64,000 nt of DNA. It comes from Lyngbya sp. PCC 8106 (lineage in GTDB: Bacteria; Cyanobacteriota; Cyanobacteriia; Cyanobacteriales; Microcoleaceae). Positions within the stretch are counted from its first letter, which is position 1. Every line of letters starts with the position of its first letter. Below, in pieces: positions 63,888 through 64,000 of this stretch. The stretch is from the NCBI RefSeq assembly GCF_000169095.1, contig NZ_AAVU01000007.1, positions 123,977 to 187,976 of the forward strand. The letters run 5' to 3'. The notes beneath the pieces are model-generated. The model saw only the letters and a list, made by a program, of their open reading frames with translations. It did no database searches and was not told the origin of the DNA. The position numbers were made by a program, and so were the translations under genes.

Positions 63888-64000
63888 CTCCCCATCACCC
63901 AGGGCTATGCGCGTTGCCCTAAAACTTAATTTGTGAGGAGATGGGGAGGACCGGAGGTAGGGAGGTCGGCAGGGCCGTTTCGTTGCCCGAAAACTTGATT
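63888..64000. repeat. Palindromic and direct repeats at the right edge
   Basis: CTCCCCATC (63888-63896) pairs with GATGGGGAG (63940-63948). CGTTGCCC-x-AAAACTT-x-ATT occurs twice, near 63912 and 63976. No gene is visible here. It is probably one or more palindromic elements, cut by the window end. Confidence 0.5.

Overview
The window looks like chromosomal DNA of a filamentous, phycobilisome-bearing cyanobacterium, probably of the Oscillatoriales (Planktothrix/Lyngbya/Oscillatoria-like). The octamer GCGATCGC (HIP1) recurs throughout. There is an nblA gene for phycobilisome breakdown, a cyanobacteriochrome histidine kinase, a CbiG-CobJ fusion, a cyanoexosortase B pair, many GAF/GGDEF signalling proteins, and palindromic repeats of cyanobacterial type. 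The order and genus are inferences. I see no rRNA, CRISPR array, insertion sequence or prophage.

Layout. 0-9 kb: a small unknown gene, a broken RNA 2'-phosphotransferase (kptA) next to an ERI1-like exonuclease, a GNAT acetyltransferase, a SulP-STAS-cNMP transporter, a family 4 uracil-DNA glycosylase, a phosphoribosyltransferase, a VOC protein and an amidase-glucosaminidase. 9-15 kb: an overlapping pair, AAA-like/GGDEF and AAA-like/14xWD40, then a membrane coiled-coil protein. 15-18 kb: a CobA-HemD fusion behind a 56-bp direct repeat, and a trypsin-TPR protein. 18-31 kb: a signalling block with a REC-histidine kinase, a response regulator, a REC-diguanylate cyclase, a cyclic-nucleotide-binding/methylglyoxal-synthase-like fusion, CbiG-CobJ, a CBS-cyanobacteriochrome histidine kinase and a REC-GGDEF-EAL protein. 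31-43 kb: envelope and housekeeping genes (holin-like protein, pentapeptide protein, UPF0104, NlpC/P60, serine hydrolase, FAD oxidoreductase, KtrB-type K+ transporter, RecJ, CorC-like protein). 43.5 kb: a tRNA with anticodon CAU. 43.7-51 kb: patatin, an RdcB-like protein and an RdcA/CrfC-like dynamin GTPase, a fatty acid desaturase, and a frameshifted ADP-ribosylglycohydrolase. 51-58 kb: an exopolysaccharide/exosortase cluster on the minus strand (Wzc-like, Wza-like, exosortase B accessory protein, exosortase B, DegT aminotransferase). 58-64 kb: rhodanese-like protein, PG-binding protein, a 58-residue zinc-ribbon gene, UbiA-like protein, NblA, a triple tandem repeat and a ROK kinase.

Common thread. 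Cyclic-di-GMP and surface polysaccharide dominate the accessory genes. Two GGDEF proteins have intact active sites and I-sites (AAA-GGDEF and REC-GGDEF). One GGDEF-EAL protein looks like a pure phosphodiesterase and sits behind a photoreceptor kinase. A dynamin/partner pair resembles the E. coli YjdA-YjcZ (RdcA-RdcB) pair, which is linked to diguanylate cyclase control. A polysaccharide export and exosortase cluster follows. A light and second-messenger control of cell surface or biofilm is a reasonable inference but is not proved by the sequence.

Genome decay is visible. kptA and the ADP-ribosylglycohydrolase gene each lost one base from a homopolymer. A decayed copy of the dynamin gene's 3' end lies upstream of the intact gene. 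A palindromic repeat appears to have inserted in frame into an FAD oxidoreductase gene. An 84-bp hairpin unit is repeated three times between nblA and the ROK gene.
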